Part shown: one piece after another, positions 19,026 to 29,288 of the stretch | Layout of the letters: every line of letters starts with the position of its first letter | Position numbering within the stretch: position 1 is the first letter of the stretch | NCBI GenBank assembly: GCA_019359115.1 | Contig: JAHHHW010000033.1 | Span: forward strand, 28,152-92,151 | Source: Pelatocladus maniniholoensis HA4357-MV3 | GTDB taxonomy: Bacteria; Cyanobacteriota; Cyanobacteriia; Cyanobacteriales; Nostocaceae | Direction: 5' to 3' | DNA: 64,000 nt | Position numbers and translations under genes: made by a program | The notes under the pieces: model-generated | The model's input: only the letters and a program-made list of their open reading frames with translations | What the model was told of the DNA's origin: nothing | Database searches by the model: none

Positions 19026-21110
19026 ATGACTAATCGCCTTGCTGAAGCAAAAAGTCTATACCTCCGCAAACACGCCGAAAATCCGATTGATTGGTGGTCG
19101 TGGTGCGACGAAGCACTTGCAACCGCAAAAGCAGAGAATAAACCGATTTTCCTCTCCATTGGTTACTCCAGTTGTCACTGGTGTACTGTTATGGAAGGAG
19201 AAGCATTTTCTGACCTGGGCATTGCTGAGTATATGAATGCCAATTTTATCCCGATTAAAGTAGATAGGGAAGAAAGGCCAGATATTGACAGTATTTACAT
19301 GCAAGCTTTGCAGATGATGAGTGGTCAGGGTGGTTGGCCTTTAAATACTTTTTTATCTCCAGATGATTTAGTACCTTTTTATGCAGGTACTTACTTTCCA
19401 GTTGAACCACGCTACGGTCGTCCTGGTTTTTTACAAGTTTTACAAGCAATTCGCCGCTACTACGATACAGAAAAACAAGATTTGCGCGATCGCAAAGCAG
19501 TAATTCTTGAATCTCTCCTCACCTCTGCTGTATTGGAACAACAAGGTACTACCCCAACTCAAGACAATGAGTTATTACAAAAAGGCTGGGAAACCAGTAC
19601 AGGGATCATTACTCCCAAGCAGCACGGTAATAGCTTCCCCATGATCCCCTACGCAGAATTAGCATTACGGGGAACACGATTTGAGGTGACATCTAAATAT
19701 GATGGCAAACAAATTTGTACCCAACGGGGATTAGACTTGGCATTAGGCGGTATTTATGATCATGTGGGCGGAGGATTTCACCGTTATACTGTTGATCCCA
19801 CCTGGACAGTACCACATTTTGAAAAGATGCTCTACGACAATGGTCAAATTGTGGAGTATCTAGCAAATCTTTGGAGTACAGGTATAGAAGAACCTGCTTT
19901 CAAAAGAGCGATCGCTCATACTGTCGAATGGTTAAAAAGAGAAATGACCTCACCTGAAGGTTATTTTTATGCAGCTCAAGATGCTGATAGTTTTACCCCC
20001 CCTACCCCCCCTTACCAAGGGGGGGAGAACGAGGGATCAGAACCAGAAGAAGGAGCTTTTTACGTCTGGACTTTCAGTGAATTAGAACAACTGCTGAGTG
20101 CTGAAGAACTCACACAATTACAACAACAGTTTACAGTCACCGCTAACGGTAACTTTGACGGTCAAAATGTCTTACAAAGACACCATAGTGGAGAACTGAA
20201 TGAAACCGTAGAAACAGCCCTCAAGAAATTATTTGTCGCGCGTTACGGTACGATCCCCGAATCACTTGAAACATTTCCTCCAGCACGCAACAACCAAGAA
20301 GCTAAATCTCATAACTGGCCTGGTCGAATTCCGGCGGTGACAGATACTAAAATGATTGTGGCTTGGAATAGTTTGATGATTTCCGGCTTGGCAAGGGCGT
20401 ATGCTGTTTTCCGAGAACCTGATTATTTGGAACTAGCAACCACAGCCGCAGATTTCATTTTAGATCATCAGTTTGTCGATGGGCGTTTCCAGAGATTGAA
20501 TTATGAAAATCAACCAACCGTATTAGCTCAATCCGAAGATTACGCCTTGTTTATCAAAGCACTGCTGGATTTACAAACTTGTAGTCCAGAACAAAACAAA
20601 TGGTTAGAAAGAGCGATCGCACTCCAAGAAGAATTTGACGAATATCTCTGGAGTGTGGAATTAGGAGGATACTTTAACGCCTCAATTGACGCGAGTCAAG
20701 ATTTAATCGTGCGCGAACGTAGTTATGCAGACAACGCTACACCTTCAGCCAATGGAGTAGCGATCGCTAATCTTGTGCGTCTGGCTTTGTTTACAGATAA
20801 TCTACATTATTTAGATTTAGCAGAACAAGGCTTAAAAGCATTCCGAAGTGTAATGAGCAACCATCCCCAAGCCTGTCCGAGTTTATTTACAGCTTTGGAT
20901 TGTTATCGCAACAGCACTCTGATTCGTACCACCACCGAGCAAATACACTCGCTTATGTCTCAATATTTACCAAGTGTTGTGTTGGCGATCGCATCAAAAC
21001 TACCAGAAGACAGTGTAGGCTTAGTCTGTCAAGGATTAAAATGCCTACCAGCAGCAGCAAGTGTAGAGCAAATGTTGCAGCAAGTTCGCCAAAGTCAGGT
21101 GAGAGGGTGA
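19026..21110 (+). CDS. DUF255 thioredoxin-domain / glycoside hydrolase-fold protein (YyaL/Spermatogenesis-associated 20 family)
   Basis: A 694-residue protein. Residues 1-165 form the DUF255 thioredoxin-like domain with a CHWC redox motif at 50-53 ([15 protein letters not shown]). Residues 230-690 form an alpha/alpha-toroid like that of N-acylglucosamine epimerases ([37 protein letters not shown]). The biochemical role is unsettled in the family. At about residues 326-337 an insertion reading PPTPPYQGG is encoded by an intergenic-type palindromic repeat. The last codons are followed by an ATCAGTTATC-type repeat before mobA. Confidence 0.9.
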   Translation: MTNRLAEAKSLYLRKHAENPIDWWSWCDEALATAKAENKPIFLSIGYSSCHWCTVMEGEAFSDLGIAEYMNANFIPIKVDREERPDIDSIYMQALQMMSGQGGWPLNTFLSPDDLVPFYAGTYFPVEPRYGRPGFLQVLQAIRRYYDTEKQDLRDRKAVILESLLTSAVLEQQGTTPTQDNELLQKGWETSTGIITPKQHGNSFPMIPYAELALRGTRFEVTSKYDGKQICTQRGLDLALGGIYDHVGGGFHRYTVDPTWTVPHFEKMLYDNGQIVEYLANLWSTGIEEPAFKRAIAHTVEWLKREMTSPEGYFYAAQDADSFTPPTPPYQGGENEGSEPEEGAFYVWTFSELEQLLSAEELTQLQQQFTVTANGNFDGQNVLQRHHSGELNETVETALKKLFVARYGTIPESLETFPPARNNQEAKSHNWPGRIPAVTDTKMIVAWNSLMISGLARAYAVFREPDYLELATTAADFILDHQFVDGRFQRLNYENQPTVLAQSEDYALFIKALLDLQTCSPEQNKWLERAIALQEEFDEYLWSVELGGYFNASIDASQDLIVRERSYADNATPSANGVAIANLVRLALFTDNLHYLDLAEQGLKAFRSVMSNHPQACPSLFTALDCYRNSTLIRTTTEQIHSLMSQYLPSVVLAIASKLPEDSVGLVCQGLKCLPAAASVEQMLQQVRQSQVRG
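19998..20036. repeat. Palindromic repeat inserted in frame in the DUF255 gene
   Basis: CCCCCCTTACCAAGGGGGG is a near-perfect hairpin within the coding sequence, preceded by a duplicated CCCCCCTA. It translates as PPTPPYQGG between conserved QDADSF and an [10 protein letters not shown] block, so it is a coding insertion of an element that usually lies between genes. Confidence 0.75.
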
Positions 21111-21164
21111 GATCAGTTATCAGTTATCAAATTAAACTGGTAACTGTTAACTGTTCACTGATTT

Positions 21165-21755
21165 ATGACAAATGACCAATTAACAGCCATCATCTTAGCA
21201 GGCGGTAAGAGTACGCGTATGGGTAGGGATAAGGCTTTGATCCCCATTGAAGATGTCCCGATGCTGCAACGAATCTGTCAAATTGCGGAAGCTTGTACAA
21301 ACCAAGTTTACGTGGTGACTCCCTGGCCGGAACGTTATCAAGATTTGCTACCACCCAAAAGCCAGTTTGTTCGGGAAGTACTTTTACCAGAAGAAACTGG
21401 TAATGAAGCAAAAACTCATGGACCACTGGTGGGGTTTTCTCAAGGATTGACGCAGGTAAAAACAGATTGGGTGTTGCTGTTGGCTTGTGATTTACCTAAT
21501 TTGCGAGTGGAAGTTTTGCAAGAGTGGATAGCTGGATTAGAGCAAGTACCAGAAGAAGCGATCGCAGCTTTGGTTTATAGAAATAATAGATGGGAACCAT
21601 TGTGTGGTTTCTATCGCCGTCGCTGTTTACCAGAATTAAATAAGTATATTGAAGAGGGTGGGCGATCATTTCAAGACTGGTTGAAACAATATCCTGTACA
21701 AGCATTACCTTTGCTTGATTCAGAGATGCTTTTTAACTTCAATAGTATTATTTGA
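21165..21755 (+). CDS. mobA: Molybdenum cofactor guanylyltransferase
   Basis: Transfers GMP to molybdopterin to form the MGD cofactor used by DMSO-reductase-family enzymes (nitrate reductase NarB in cyanobacteria). The nucleotidyltransferase core is plain: ILAGGKSTRMGRDKAL (residues 9-23), GPLVGFSQGL, and ACDLPNL for metal binding. Its 196 residues match the family. It lies 54 bp downstream of the DUF255 gene and 59 bp before ilvH, same strand, but repeat sequence in the gaps argues against tight coupling. Confidence 0.93.
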   Translation: MTNDQLTAIILAGGKSTRMGRDKALIPIEDVPMLQRICQIAEACTNQVYVVTPWPERYQDLLPPKSQFVREVLLPEETGNEAKTHGPLVGFSQGLTQVKTDWVLLLACDLPNLRVEVLQEWIAGLEQVPEEAIAALVYRNNRWEPLCGFYRRRCLPELNKYIEEGGRSFQDWLKQYPVQALPLLDSEMLFNFNSII

Positions 21756-21814
21756 GAGGGGCATTTCAGTTTAAAATATATAATCTCTCCTCTCCCTAGC
21801 TTCTCTTGGCAACA

Positions 21815-22336
21815 ATGAAACATACCCTATCAGTACTTGTAGAAGATGAAGCGGGTGTTCTTTCCCGCATTGCTGGTTTATTCGCCCGTCGTGGCTTTAA
21901 TATCGAAAGTCTTGCAGTGGGCCCAGCAGAACAGTCAGGAGTTTCTCGGATCACAATGGTTGTACCCGGTGATGATTGGGTGATTGAACAACTCACCAAG
22001 CAGCTATACAAGCTAATTAACGTTCTCAAAGTGCAGGATATTACTGAAACTCCCTGTGTAGAACGCGAATTGATGCTACTCAAGGTGAATGCTACCAGCA
22101 GTACTCGTTCGGAAATAGTCGAGTTATCGCAAATTTTCCGGGCGCGAGTAGTAGATGTCGCCGAAGATTCTTTGACTTTGGAAGTTGTTGGCGATCCAGG
22201 AAAAATGGTCGCGATCGTCCAGGTATTACAAAAATTTGGTTTGAAGGAAATTGCGCGCACTGGCAAAATTTCCCTAACTCGTGAATCGGGAGTGAATACA
22301 GAGTTGCTAAAATCTTTGCAAGCCAAGGCTTCGTAG
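21815..22336 (+). CDS. ilvH: Acetolactate synthase small (regulatory) subunit
   Basis: Regulatory subunit giving valine feedback to acetohydroxyacid synthase in branched-chain amino acid synthesis. It has an N-terminal ACT domain ([37 protein letters not shown]) and the C-terminal ALS_ss domain ([18 protein letters not shown]). The open frame begins at TTG 21806, but the ATG at 21815 gives [14 protein letters not shown], the family start, and 173 residues. The large subunit is not nearby. Confidence 0.95.
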   Translation: MKHTLSVLVEDEAGVLSRIAGLFARRGFNIESLAVGPAEQSGVSRITMVVPGDDWVIEQLTKQLYKLINVLKVQDITETPCVERELMLLKVNATSSTRSEIVELSQIFRARVVDVAEDSLTLEVVGDPGKMVAIVQVLQKFGLKEIARTGKISLTRESGVNTELLKSLQAKAS

Positions 22337-22385
22337 CAAGTGGTAGCTATAGCTCCCAAAATATACTTTTAATCAAGAAATTATT

Positions 22386-22423
22386 GAGGTTTGTATGATT
22401 ATGTCACAATAAATCCAAACCTC
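22386..22423. terminator. Hairpin after ilvH
   Basis: GAGGTTTG (22386-22393) pairs with CAAACCTC (22416-22423), 50 bp after the ilvH stop and before the convergent restriction-modification gene. There is no clear U-tract, so the terminator role is probable rather than shown. Confidence 0.45.
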
Positions 22424-22513
22424 TGTGATTATTAACCGATGACTTGGGTTGCGAACCACGGCTCTCATTTCAGACTGCTATAGAATAGAATCATTTTTTA
22501 AGACATCATTTTC

Positions 22514-24697
22514 TTATTCATCAATCACTAATCTAGTTAATATTTCGTTCCATTTTTCTTTGTGAATTTTTTGTATTTCGTTATCTGACTCTATGAGTTG
22601 AGAGTATCCATCAATAAAGTCTGTAACAGACATTATTAGCCTCAAATAATATTTGATTGTAGGAATAATTCCATTAAGAATTACTTGACATCCATGTTCA
22701 GATGCGATTTCTTTAATTAAATTGTTGATTTTATCTGACTCTGATTGCCTGATATCTTTTGAAGCAAAAATGTAATATCTACTAGGATTATATCTAATAA
22801 TTTTCTCTTTAGCTCGGTAAACGAATTGCAAAGTTATTTCTTGACCATGCTTTACTTCTATAGCTTCAATTAGAGCATTATTTTTGTTTAATATTTCAAT
22901 ATCTCCAGCAGTCTTGGCAGTTCTATCAGAGGCTGTATGACTACCTAACTTTCTTAACTTACATGAACTATATCTAGAGATTTCTCTAATTAAAAGTTGA
23001 TAGATAGCATAGAAAGCAATAACAGGTAATTTTGAACCACCAACAGTTTTATAGTCATAATTAAAATGTTCTTCTAAAGCATTTACTACATTTTTTATAT
23101 CTAGTTTTTCATAATTCGTTAGTTTAATGATTTCAACAACGCTATCATTTTTAGCTGCTCTGACCAATTTAAGAAGCAGCTTTAACACATCTTCAGCTTT
23201 TTCAGGAGATGTTTGTACAAAATCAATTATATTTAAAAAGGCGATTTTTAGAGGTTTAGGAGTTATATTTCCGTTGTAATTTAAAGTATAAGGGTATGGT
23301 TGTTCAAGAGAGCGAGTTAACCAACCACTTTCGGCCATTGCAGGTAGTCCTAACTCCGTCAATGTAGGAGTGATGTACTTTGTATCTATAATTCTTGCGG
23401 AAAAACCATCTTGCATTTCAGCCTGGTGATATCTAATATCCTGAGATGGATGCAAAATTTTATGTACTAAAAGAGTAATTAATGCTGTATAAACCCCTTT
23501 TCTCATAAAGCAGTTTTTAGCAATTTCTGCAACATACGCTTGATACTCTTCTGGAACTTGTATTTGATTAAATTCAAGTTCAGATGTGATTTTATAAATC
23601 TGTAGAAATTTTTCTTTGTGATTCATTATTAAATGTAGCTCTAGTTGAATTGCTTGTTCAGTATTATTTTTTTTATTAAGACTGATGGTTTCATCTTCCA
23701 TCTTTTGAGAGGAGAAAACTTGTTCTTGAATCTGATTAGCAAGTTCATGAACTACTGGTATAGCAACAGAATTGCCTATCTGTTTATAGCATTCTCCTAA
23801 ATTACTATGGGTCTTAAAACTATCAGGAAAACCCATAATTCTGTAACATTCTCTAATTGTTAATTTCCGAACTAAATTTTCTTCTGGTATATAAATAAAA
23901 AATCTACCTGAAGTCTCTTGAGATGGTATTGTTGGATGTACTCCATCTATAGAATAAATTCTATTTGGTTGATGGTGAACTCTGGATAAATGTTCCGTGT
24001 TTGGTCTAATACCAGTTTTCCAAATGTTTTTATTACGGTATCCCACAAAAATCAAACCAGAGGATTGTTGTTTAGGATTATCTATCAGCGTATACTCTTG
24101 AGGATTTAAGTATTCAAAATCTCCTGAATCACATAAAAATGTTCTTAGAATTGGGAATGGGTGGGTTTTTCTGAGCAAACCAAAATTAAATTTTTTATTT
24201 TTAGTACCAACGAAAATTACTCGTTCTCTATTTTGCGGTAATCCGAAATCTTTAGAATTTAATATTTCATAGTTAACCACGTAACCTAAATCTTCTAAAG
24301 CATACAATATTACTTCTAATGTTCTACCTTTATCATGATGTAATATATGCTTAACATTCTCAAGTACAACTACAGGAGGATGAACATGCTCAATTATTTC
24401 ACAAATATGAAAAAATAATGTTCCTCTGGTGTCATGAAAACCTTTCCTTCTTCCACAGATACTAAAGGGCTGGCAAGGAAAACCTGCTGTTAGAACGTCA
24501 AAATAGGGGAGATTTTGTATGTCAATTTTTCTAATATCATGAGCGGGAATTTCTTCAAAATTTTTGTAGTAAACTTTTTGGCATTCCTCGTTAATTTCAC
24601 AGGAGAATACACACTCATACTTAGCTTTTGAAAAAGCTAACCTAAACCCTCCAATGCCAGAAAATAAATCAGCGAATTTAAGTTTTAGATCCTCCAT
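22514..24697 (-). CDS. Fused DNA (cytosine-5)-methyltransferase and putative restriction endonuclease
   Basis: A 727-residue protein. Residues 1-325 are a complete C5 methyltransferase: motif I FADLFSGIGGFRLAF, catalytic Cys75 in GFPCQPFS, ENV motif at 113-115, FGLPQNRERVIFVG and the C-terminal QIGNSVAIPVV. After a linker, residues 360-727 have no methyltransferase features but carry a PD-(D/E)xK-like site, AGDIEI (about 596) and IEAIEVKHG (about 612), preceded by SHTASDRTAKT. This resembles my recollection of SacI-type restriction enzymes. Both activities in one chain is unusual for a 5mC system. It is A+T-rich, lacks HIP1 octamers and lies beside a transposase relic, which suggests horizontal gain. 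The recognition site is unknown. Confidence 0.8.
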   Translation of the reverse strand: MEDLKLKFADLFSGIGGFRLAFSKAKYECVFSCEINEECQKVYYKNFEEIPAHDIRKIDIQNLPYFDVLTAGFPCQPFSICGRRKGFHDTRGTLFFHICEIIEHVHPPVVVLENVKHILHHDKGRTLEVILYALEDLGYVVNYEILNSKDFGLPQNRERVIFVGTKNKKFNFGLLRKTHPFPILRTFLCDSGDFEYLNPQEYTLIDNPKQQSSGLIFVGYRNKNIWKTGIRPNTEHLSRVHHQPNRIYSIDGVHPTIPSQETSGRFFIYIPEENLVRKLTIRECYRIMGFPDSFKTHSNLGECYKQIGNSVAIPVVHELANQIQEQVFSSQKMEDETISLNKKNNTEQAIQLELHLIMNHKEKFLQIYKITSELEFNQIQVPEEYQAYVAEIAKNCFMRKGVYTALITLLVHKILHPSQDIRYHQAEMQDGFSARIIDTKYITPTLTELGLPAMAESGWLTRSLEQPYPYTLNYNGNITPKPLKIAFLNIIDFVQTSPEKAEDVLKLLLKLVRAAKNDSVVEIIKLTNYEKLDIKNVVNALEEHFNYDYKTVGGSKLPVIAFYAIYQLLIREISRYSSCKLRKLGSHTASDRTAKTAGDIEILNKNNALIEAIEVKHGQEITLQFVYRAKEKIIRYNPSRYYIFASKDIRQSESDKINNLIKEIASEHGCQVILNGIIPTIKYYLRLIMSVTDFIDGYSQLIESDNEIQKIHKEKWNEILTRLVIDE

Positions 24698-24834
24698 AAA
24701 TAAGTTAAATATAAAATAACGACAAGATTAGATATTATAGCAAAAAAAATCTTCTCTCTTTAAATATTTTAATTCTTAGAGCCTAAGCATATTTAAAATA
24801 GCGAAATAATGTTTGGTGTTGTATTTAAGCATAA

Positions 24835-25194
24835 AATGAGCAGTCACCTTTAATTACACCAGATATTCAAAGCCCTATTTATGCCGCAATTCTTGGGGAG
24901 TGTGAAAAACTCGGATGCACTGCGATCGCCATTGGTGGAATAGAAAATCATGTACATCTCTTGACAGGTTTTCCCACAACCATAACAATATCTGATTTAA
25001 TTAAACAAATCAAAGGTAGTTCTTCCCATTTAGTTACTTATGAAATCCAAGCAGGCAAATTTTTTAAATGGAAAGGTAGCTATGATGCTTTTACTATTAG
25101 CCATGATGGTATAGATAAAGTAGCAAACTACATTAAAAATCAACCAATTAATCATCAACAAAAACTCTCTGATTTCAACTTGGGAACTAAATAA
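24835..25194 (+). pseudogene. Decayed IS200-like / REP-associated tyrosine transposase
   Basis: The open frame carries the Y1 HUH nuclease core: LITPDIQSPIY, IGGIENHVHLL (HxH at the metal site), SDLIKQIKGSSSH, and the catalytic Tyr in VANYIKNQ. The expected N-terminal 20 or so residues are missing, because a TAA stop lies immediately upstream at 24832 and no ATG precedes the conserved block. It is probably inactive. Two hairpins (25198-25217 and 25231-25245) follow directly. Confidence 0.75.
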
Positions 25195-25197
25195 TTG

Positions 25198-25260
25198 AAA
25201 CCCGCGTAGGCGGGTTTTGTTTGTGTAGCCGCGATTTCCAATCGCCGGGGCTTTTTTTAT
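25198..25260 (+). terminator. Two consecutive hairpins after the transposase relic
   Basis: AAACCCGC-GTAG-GCGGGTTT (25198-25217) is a perfect 8-bp stem with a T-rich tail; GCGAT-TTCCA-ATCGC (25231-25245) follows and ends in CTTTTTTT. They resemble the REP-like hairpins in the 34-kb element and could be a transposon end as well as terminators. Confidence 0.65.
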
Positions 25261-25276
25261 TTCTTTGTATACTTAA

Positions 25277-26494
25277 TTAATTCAAAAACTTATCCACACA
25301 GCGAACAAACATCTCTACACCCATCGCCAATGCTGTTTCATCAAAATCAAAACGGGGATGATGATGAGGATAAGCTAAATTCTTCTGTTGATTAGCAGAA
25401 CCCAAAAAGAAATAACAACCAGGAACTTCCTGCAAAAAGTAGGACATATCCTCACCGCCCATTGTTTGACACTCCGGTATAATACCCACAGGCGTTTCTA
25501 CCACTTCTTCCGCAACCGATCGCACTAATTGCGCTATCCCTGCATCATTAATTGTGGCTGGGTAGAGTTCACAGTACTGAAAGTCATAATTAGCACCAAA
25601 ACTTTGGCAAACTCCAGCAATAATTTGCTCAATACGCTGGGAGAAAAAGCCGCGCAATACTGGATTAAAATACCTAACAGTGCCACTCATCCTCGCTGTA
25701 TCTGCAATCACATTGCACTTTGTACCAGCATGAAGTTCACCGACTGTCACCACTGCTGAATCAATCGGATTAACGTTGCGAGCCACTATTGTTTGTAGAG
25801 CATTGACGATTTGGGCTGCAACTACTACTGAGTCTACAGTTTGATGAGGCATTGCGCCGTGTCCGCCTTTACCAAAAATGGTGCAGTTAAAGGTTTCGAC
25901 AGCTGCCATTAACGCACCTGCACGTACACCCAGGGTTCCCAAAGGCAAATTATTCCACAGATGCAAACCGATAATGGCATCGACATCAGGATTTTTCAAC
26001 ACCCCAGCATCAATCATTGGTTTTGCGCCTCCTGGGCCTTCTTCTGCTGGCTGGAAGATCATTTTCACAGTCCCGGCGAAGTCTTGACGATGTTGCTGGA
26101 GATAATAAGCTGTACCAAGAGCGATCGCAGTATGTCCATCGTGTCCGCAAGCGTGCATGATCCCATCATGCTGAGAACGATACGCTACTTCGTTCTGTTC
26201 GAGTATGGGTAAAGCATCCATATCCGCACGAATCGCCAAGACTTTTTCATTGGCTGGTTTTTCACCCCGGATAATCGCAACAATACCAGTATCAGCAATA
26301 CCTGTTTGATGCTCAATTCCCCATTCTTGTAATTTCTGGGAGACAAATTCAGCTGTGAGTTTTTCTTGAAAAGCGAGTTCTGGTTTTTGGTGTAATCTAC
26401 GTCGCCATTCTACTAATTGCGGTTGCAATGAGCGAATCGAAAGGCGAACGCGAGATAAGTCAATATTGGTAGAGTTGGGAAAGGTCGAAACCAT
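25277..26494 (-). CDS. M20 family amidohydrolase (N-acyl-amino acid / hippurate hydrolase type)
   Basis: Di-metal peptidase family enzyme of 405 residues that removes N-acyl groups from amino acids. Metal ligands are visible in DMDALPI, HACGHDGHTA and the EEGPGG acidic pair, with dimerisation-domain HGAMPHQTVDS and the C-terminal TMGGEDMSYFL. Substrate cannot be set from sequence: plant IAA-amino acid hydrolases and bacterial hippuricases share these motifs. Monocistronic. Confidence 0.9.
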   Translation of the reverse strand: MVSTFPNSTNIDLSRVRLSIRSLQPQLVEWRRRLHQKPELAFQEKLTAEFVSQKLQEWGIEHQTGIADTGIVAIIRGEKPANEKVLAIRADMDALPILEQNEVAYRSQHDGIMHACGHDGHTAIALGTAYYLQQHRQDFAGTVKMIFQPAEEGPGGAKPMIDAGVLKNPDVDAIIGLHLWNNLPLGTLGVRAGALMAAVETFNCTIFGKGGHGAMPHQTVDSVVVAAQIVNALQTIVARNVNPIDSAVVTVGELHAGTKCNVIADTARMSGTVRYFNPVLRGFFSQRIEQIIAGVCQSFGANYDFQYCELYPATINDAGIAQLVRSVAEEVVETPVGIIPECQTMGGEDMSYFLQEVPGCYFFLGSANQQKNLAYPHHHPRFDFDETALAMGVEMFVRCVDKFLN

Positions 26495-26652
26495 TTTCTT
26501 TAAATTGCTGTCGGTTATTTATATTGTGAATCGGGATTGTCATTTGTTCTTTGTCATTTGTCATTTGTTCTTTGCTAATGACTAATAGGTTTCATTACAC
26601 ATTCTTTAAGCTGTTCGCCGTTTCCCGTTCCCTATTCCCTGTTAAGAGTTCC

Positions 26653-27336
26653 CTAACTAATAACTAACAAACGCTCTAAATCTAAATCTGAAGCTACTTG
26701 TGCAAGTTTGTCTATATCTGCTGGGTCTTCTAAATAGGGTAAACAGCCTAAAACTGGGGTATTTGTCAAAGACTGAATTAAGTCTGCTGGCGTCCAGTTG
26801 GCGATTTCCTCATCTGTACGGGGTTGGACGCAATTTAGAACAATTCCCAGCAATTGGACTCGTGTTTGTCTTGCTAATGCGACATTTGCCACTGCTTGAG
26901 CGATCGCACCTAATCTGACTGGTACTACTAATACCGTAGGTAAGCGCCATTCGCCTGCTAAATCTGCTACCGTAAATTCATCAGTTACAGGTGAACCTAG
27001 TCCACCTAATGCTTCTACTAAGACAAAATCTCGACGCTCACATAACGCTGTGTAAGCCTGCCAGACTACTGCTAAATCTACATGGCGATTTTCTTGAACT
27101 GCGGCAATTGGGGGAGCTAGAGGTGCTTGAAAATACAAAGGTGTGATTTCATCAGGAGATTGTTCCAAGTTAAATAGTTGTTGATACCATTCGCGATCGC
27201 CCACTCCTGATTGTATGGGTTTCATAATACCCAAACTACGGACAGAACAATATTTTTGCCAATAGGCTGCTAATGCTGTTGTTAAAACAGTTTTGCCTGT
27301 TTCTGTATCTGTTCCAGTGATTAGTAGTGCGTTCAA
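26653..27336 (-). CDS. bioD: Dethiobiotin synthetase
   Basis: Carboxylates 7,8-diaminopelargonic acid to dethiobiotin using ATP and CO2, the penultimate biotin step. P-loop [15 protein letters not shown] (residues 8-22), KPIQSGVGD and [14 protein letters not shown] are present. The length of 227 is normal. No other bio gene is adjacent, so the pathway is dispersed. Confidence 0.94.
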   Translation of the reverse strand: MNALLITGTDTETGKTVLTTALAAYWQKYCSVRSLGIMKPIQSGVGDREWYQQLFNLEQSPDEITPLYFQAPLAPPIAAVQENRHVDLAVVWQAYTALCERRDFVLVEALGGLGSPVTDEFTVADLAGEWRLPTVLVVPVRLGAIAQAVANVALARQTRVQLLGIVLNCVQPRTDEEIANWTPADLIQSLTNTPVLGCLPYLEDPADIDKLAQVASDLDLERLLVIS

Positions 27337-27548
27337 TTGTAATAGTTAATGGTTAGTAGATAGTAGTTAGTGGAGGAAGTTTGAATTATTACTAGCTGCT
27401 TCTTCTGTTTTAATATTGTCAATATATTATCGTTAAATCAACCTATCGAGAGTAGTTAACCACTAACAACTAACAATTTGTTAGTCAAGTTTGTAGTAAG
27501 GACTTAAGTCCTTATTTTTTAAGCACGCGCATTGCTTACTACAAACTC

Positions 27549-29288
27549 TCATCTTCTTTGCAATGGGTTAGACGTGCCATCAGTCGGTTGATTATCGGGA
27601 TTTTGATTGGGAACAGGTATAAATGGAGTATTAGTAGGTGTTTCGGTGGGTGTTTCGGTGGGTGTTTCGGTGGGTGTTTCGGTGGGTGTTTCGGTGGGTG
27701 TTTCAGTAGGTATTTCGGTGGGTATTTCAGTGGGTGTTTCTGTTGGGGTTTCGGTGGGTGTAGGCTGAAGTGGGCTTTCTAATTGGATACTGAGGTTATA
27801 GTCGCTTTCAGTAATTCCTGGAGGTAGAGTTAAATCAATTGCATATCTACCATTAACTGGTAATGTACCTTGATAGAAAGTAGCATTTTTAGCAGAGTTG
27901 TTAATTGGTTCTCTATCTGGGCCTAAAACTGTTAATACAACACCGCTTTCTTGTGTTAACAATGCAATTATATTTTGCCCTTGCCGACCTCGGAATGTGT
28001 ATCGGATGATTTGATTGTCTGTGATTGTACCCTCAACTTGGGTGACACCAGATGTATCTAAAGTGAGGCGTCTACTGACAATTGTCGGCTCGCTTGTCGT
28101 GGGTGTAACTGTGGGTGTGGGTGAAGTTGTAGAACCGTCAGGAACTACTGGAGAAGGAAAAGTTTGTGTTGGTACTTCAGTTGGTTGTGCTGATGGTGTC
28201 CCGCGAATAGTACGCACCACCGCCCAAGAGCCGATTCCTGCTATACTCACCACAGCAACAGTAATCAATCCAACTGCTAATGGATTATCCAAAAATGATT
28301 TACTGGCAGGTTCTGGAGTTGTGTTATTAGATGTATCATGCGTGGATGCTGATCCTGGATTAGGAGGGCGACCGACAGGGATTGTTTGTACGTTAGAGAT
28401 TTTGGGGTTGGACGCAACTGGTATGGAGGCTGGAACTAGGGGTGTTTGTTGTCCTCCAGATGCTAATGCTTGTGCTACTTGGGTTGTATTTTGGAAGCGA
28501 TCGCTCGGTCTAAAGCTCAACATCCGATTTAAAATCTGAGTCAAGTGTGGACTCACTACTACCCAGCGTTGCCAATTCCAAGTCAAGAGATTTTCATCAA
28601 ATAATTCTTGAGGTTCTTTGCCACTCAGCAATACTATTGCTGTCACTGCTAGTGCATACAAATCACTGCTGGGGTAAGCTTGTCCTGTTTGCATTTGCTC
28701 ACTGGGGGAATAACCCAATTTTCCGACATAAGTTGCTGGCACTGTCGGATTAGCAGATTGTAATCTTGTCGCGAGTTCTTTTACCACCCCAAAATCGATT
28801 AATACAGGCTGATTGTCAAGATCACGCAAAATAATATTGTCTGGTGAGATATCCCGGTGAATAATGCCTCGACTGTGAATATGTTCTAAGACTGGTAACA
28901 AAGAGCGCATCAAGTTTAACACTTCTTGTTCTGTGAATGCACTACCAACAGCTTTACGCTCATCCAGCAACGTATAGTATGTTTTACCAGCTACATAGTC
29001 TTGCACCAAAAACAATCGTTGGTCTTGTTCAAATCTTTCCCGGAATTTTGGTATTTGCGGGTGTTCTATTTGATATAAAATATTTGCTTCTCTGAGGAAA
29101 AGCTCTTGTGCCTTTTGCCAAGCAATAGGATCTGTTGTGTTAGGAATTAATTCTTTGATGGCACAAAGTTCGTTGAAGCGTCTCTGGTCTTCTGCCAGAT
29201 AGGTTCTACCAAATCCCCCTTGACCCAGAATTTGAATAATTTGATAACGGTTTTGCAAAACAGTACCAGTTGAAATTGGTGGTTGCAT
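27549..29288 (-). CDS. Membrane-anchored Ser/Thr protein kinase with extracytoplasmic Thr/Pro-rich tail
   Basis: A 579-residue Hanks-type kinase. Kinase domain residues 12-275: glycine loop GQGGFGRTYLAE, CAIKELIP lysine, HRDISPDNIIL catalytic loop and IDFGVVKEL. A single membrane helix follows a Pro/Ser linker (about 334-356). The outer part has a beta-rich pre-peptidase-like domain (about 405-510: LTLDTSGVTQVEG, YTFRGRQGQNIIAL, GRYAIDLTLPPG) and then a tandem TETP/TEIP stretch encoded by 12-bp repeats (27635-27765). It probably senses an envelope signal; substrates are unknown. A PP2C phosphatase gene with a matching style lies at 60168. Confidence 0.9.
   Translation of the reverse strand: MQPPISTGTVLQNRYQIIQILGQGGFGRTYLAEDQRRFNELCAIKELIPNTTDPIAWQKAQELFLREANILYQIEHPQIPKFRERFEQDQRLFLVQDYVAGKTYYTLLDERKAVGSAFTEQEVLNLMRSLLPVLEHIHSRGIIHRDISPDNIILRDLDNQPVLIDFGVVKELATRLQSANPTVPATYVGKLGYSPSEQMQTGQAYPSSDLYALAVTAIVLLSGKEPQELFDENLLTWNWQRWVVVSPHLTQILNRMLSFRPSDRFQNTTQVAQALASGGQQTPLVPASIPVASNPKISNVQTIPVGRPPNPGSASTHDTSNNTTPEPASKSFLDNPLAVGLITVAVVSIAGIGSWAVVRTIRGTPSAQPTEVPTQTFPSPVVPDGSTTSPTPTVTPTTSEPTIVSRRLTLDTSGVTQVEGTITDNQIIRYTFRGRQGQNIIALLTQESGVVLTVLGPDREPINNSAKNATFYQGTLPVNGRYAIDLTLPPGITESDYNLSIQLESPLQPTPTETPTETPTEIPTEIPTETPTETPTETPTETPTETPTETPTNTPFIPVPNQNPDNQPTDGTSNPLQRR
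27635..27765. repeat. 12-bp tandem repeat in the kinase gene
   Basis: GGTGTTTCGGTG units (revcomp reads TETP) are repeated about ten times with minor variants (GGTATTTC). This makes a flexible Thr/Pro/Glu stalk and is likely length-variable between strains. Confidence 0.85.

Noticed and set aside
28015..28539. 174-codon plus-strand ORF opposite the kinase gene
   Set aside because: Antisense shadow of the kinase's Thr/Pro-rich region; no start signal or domain.
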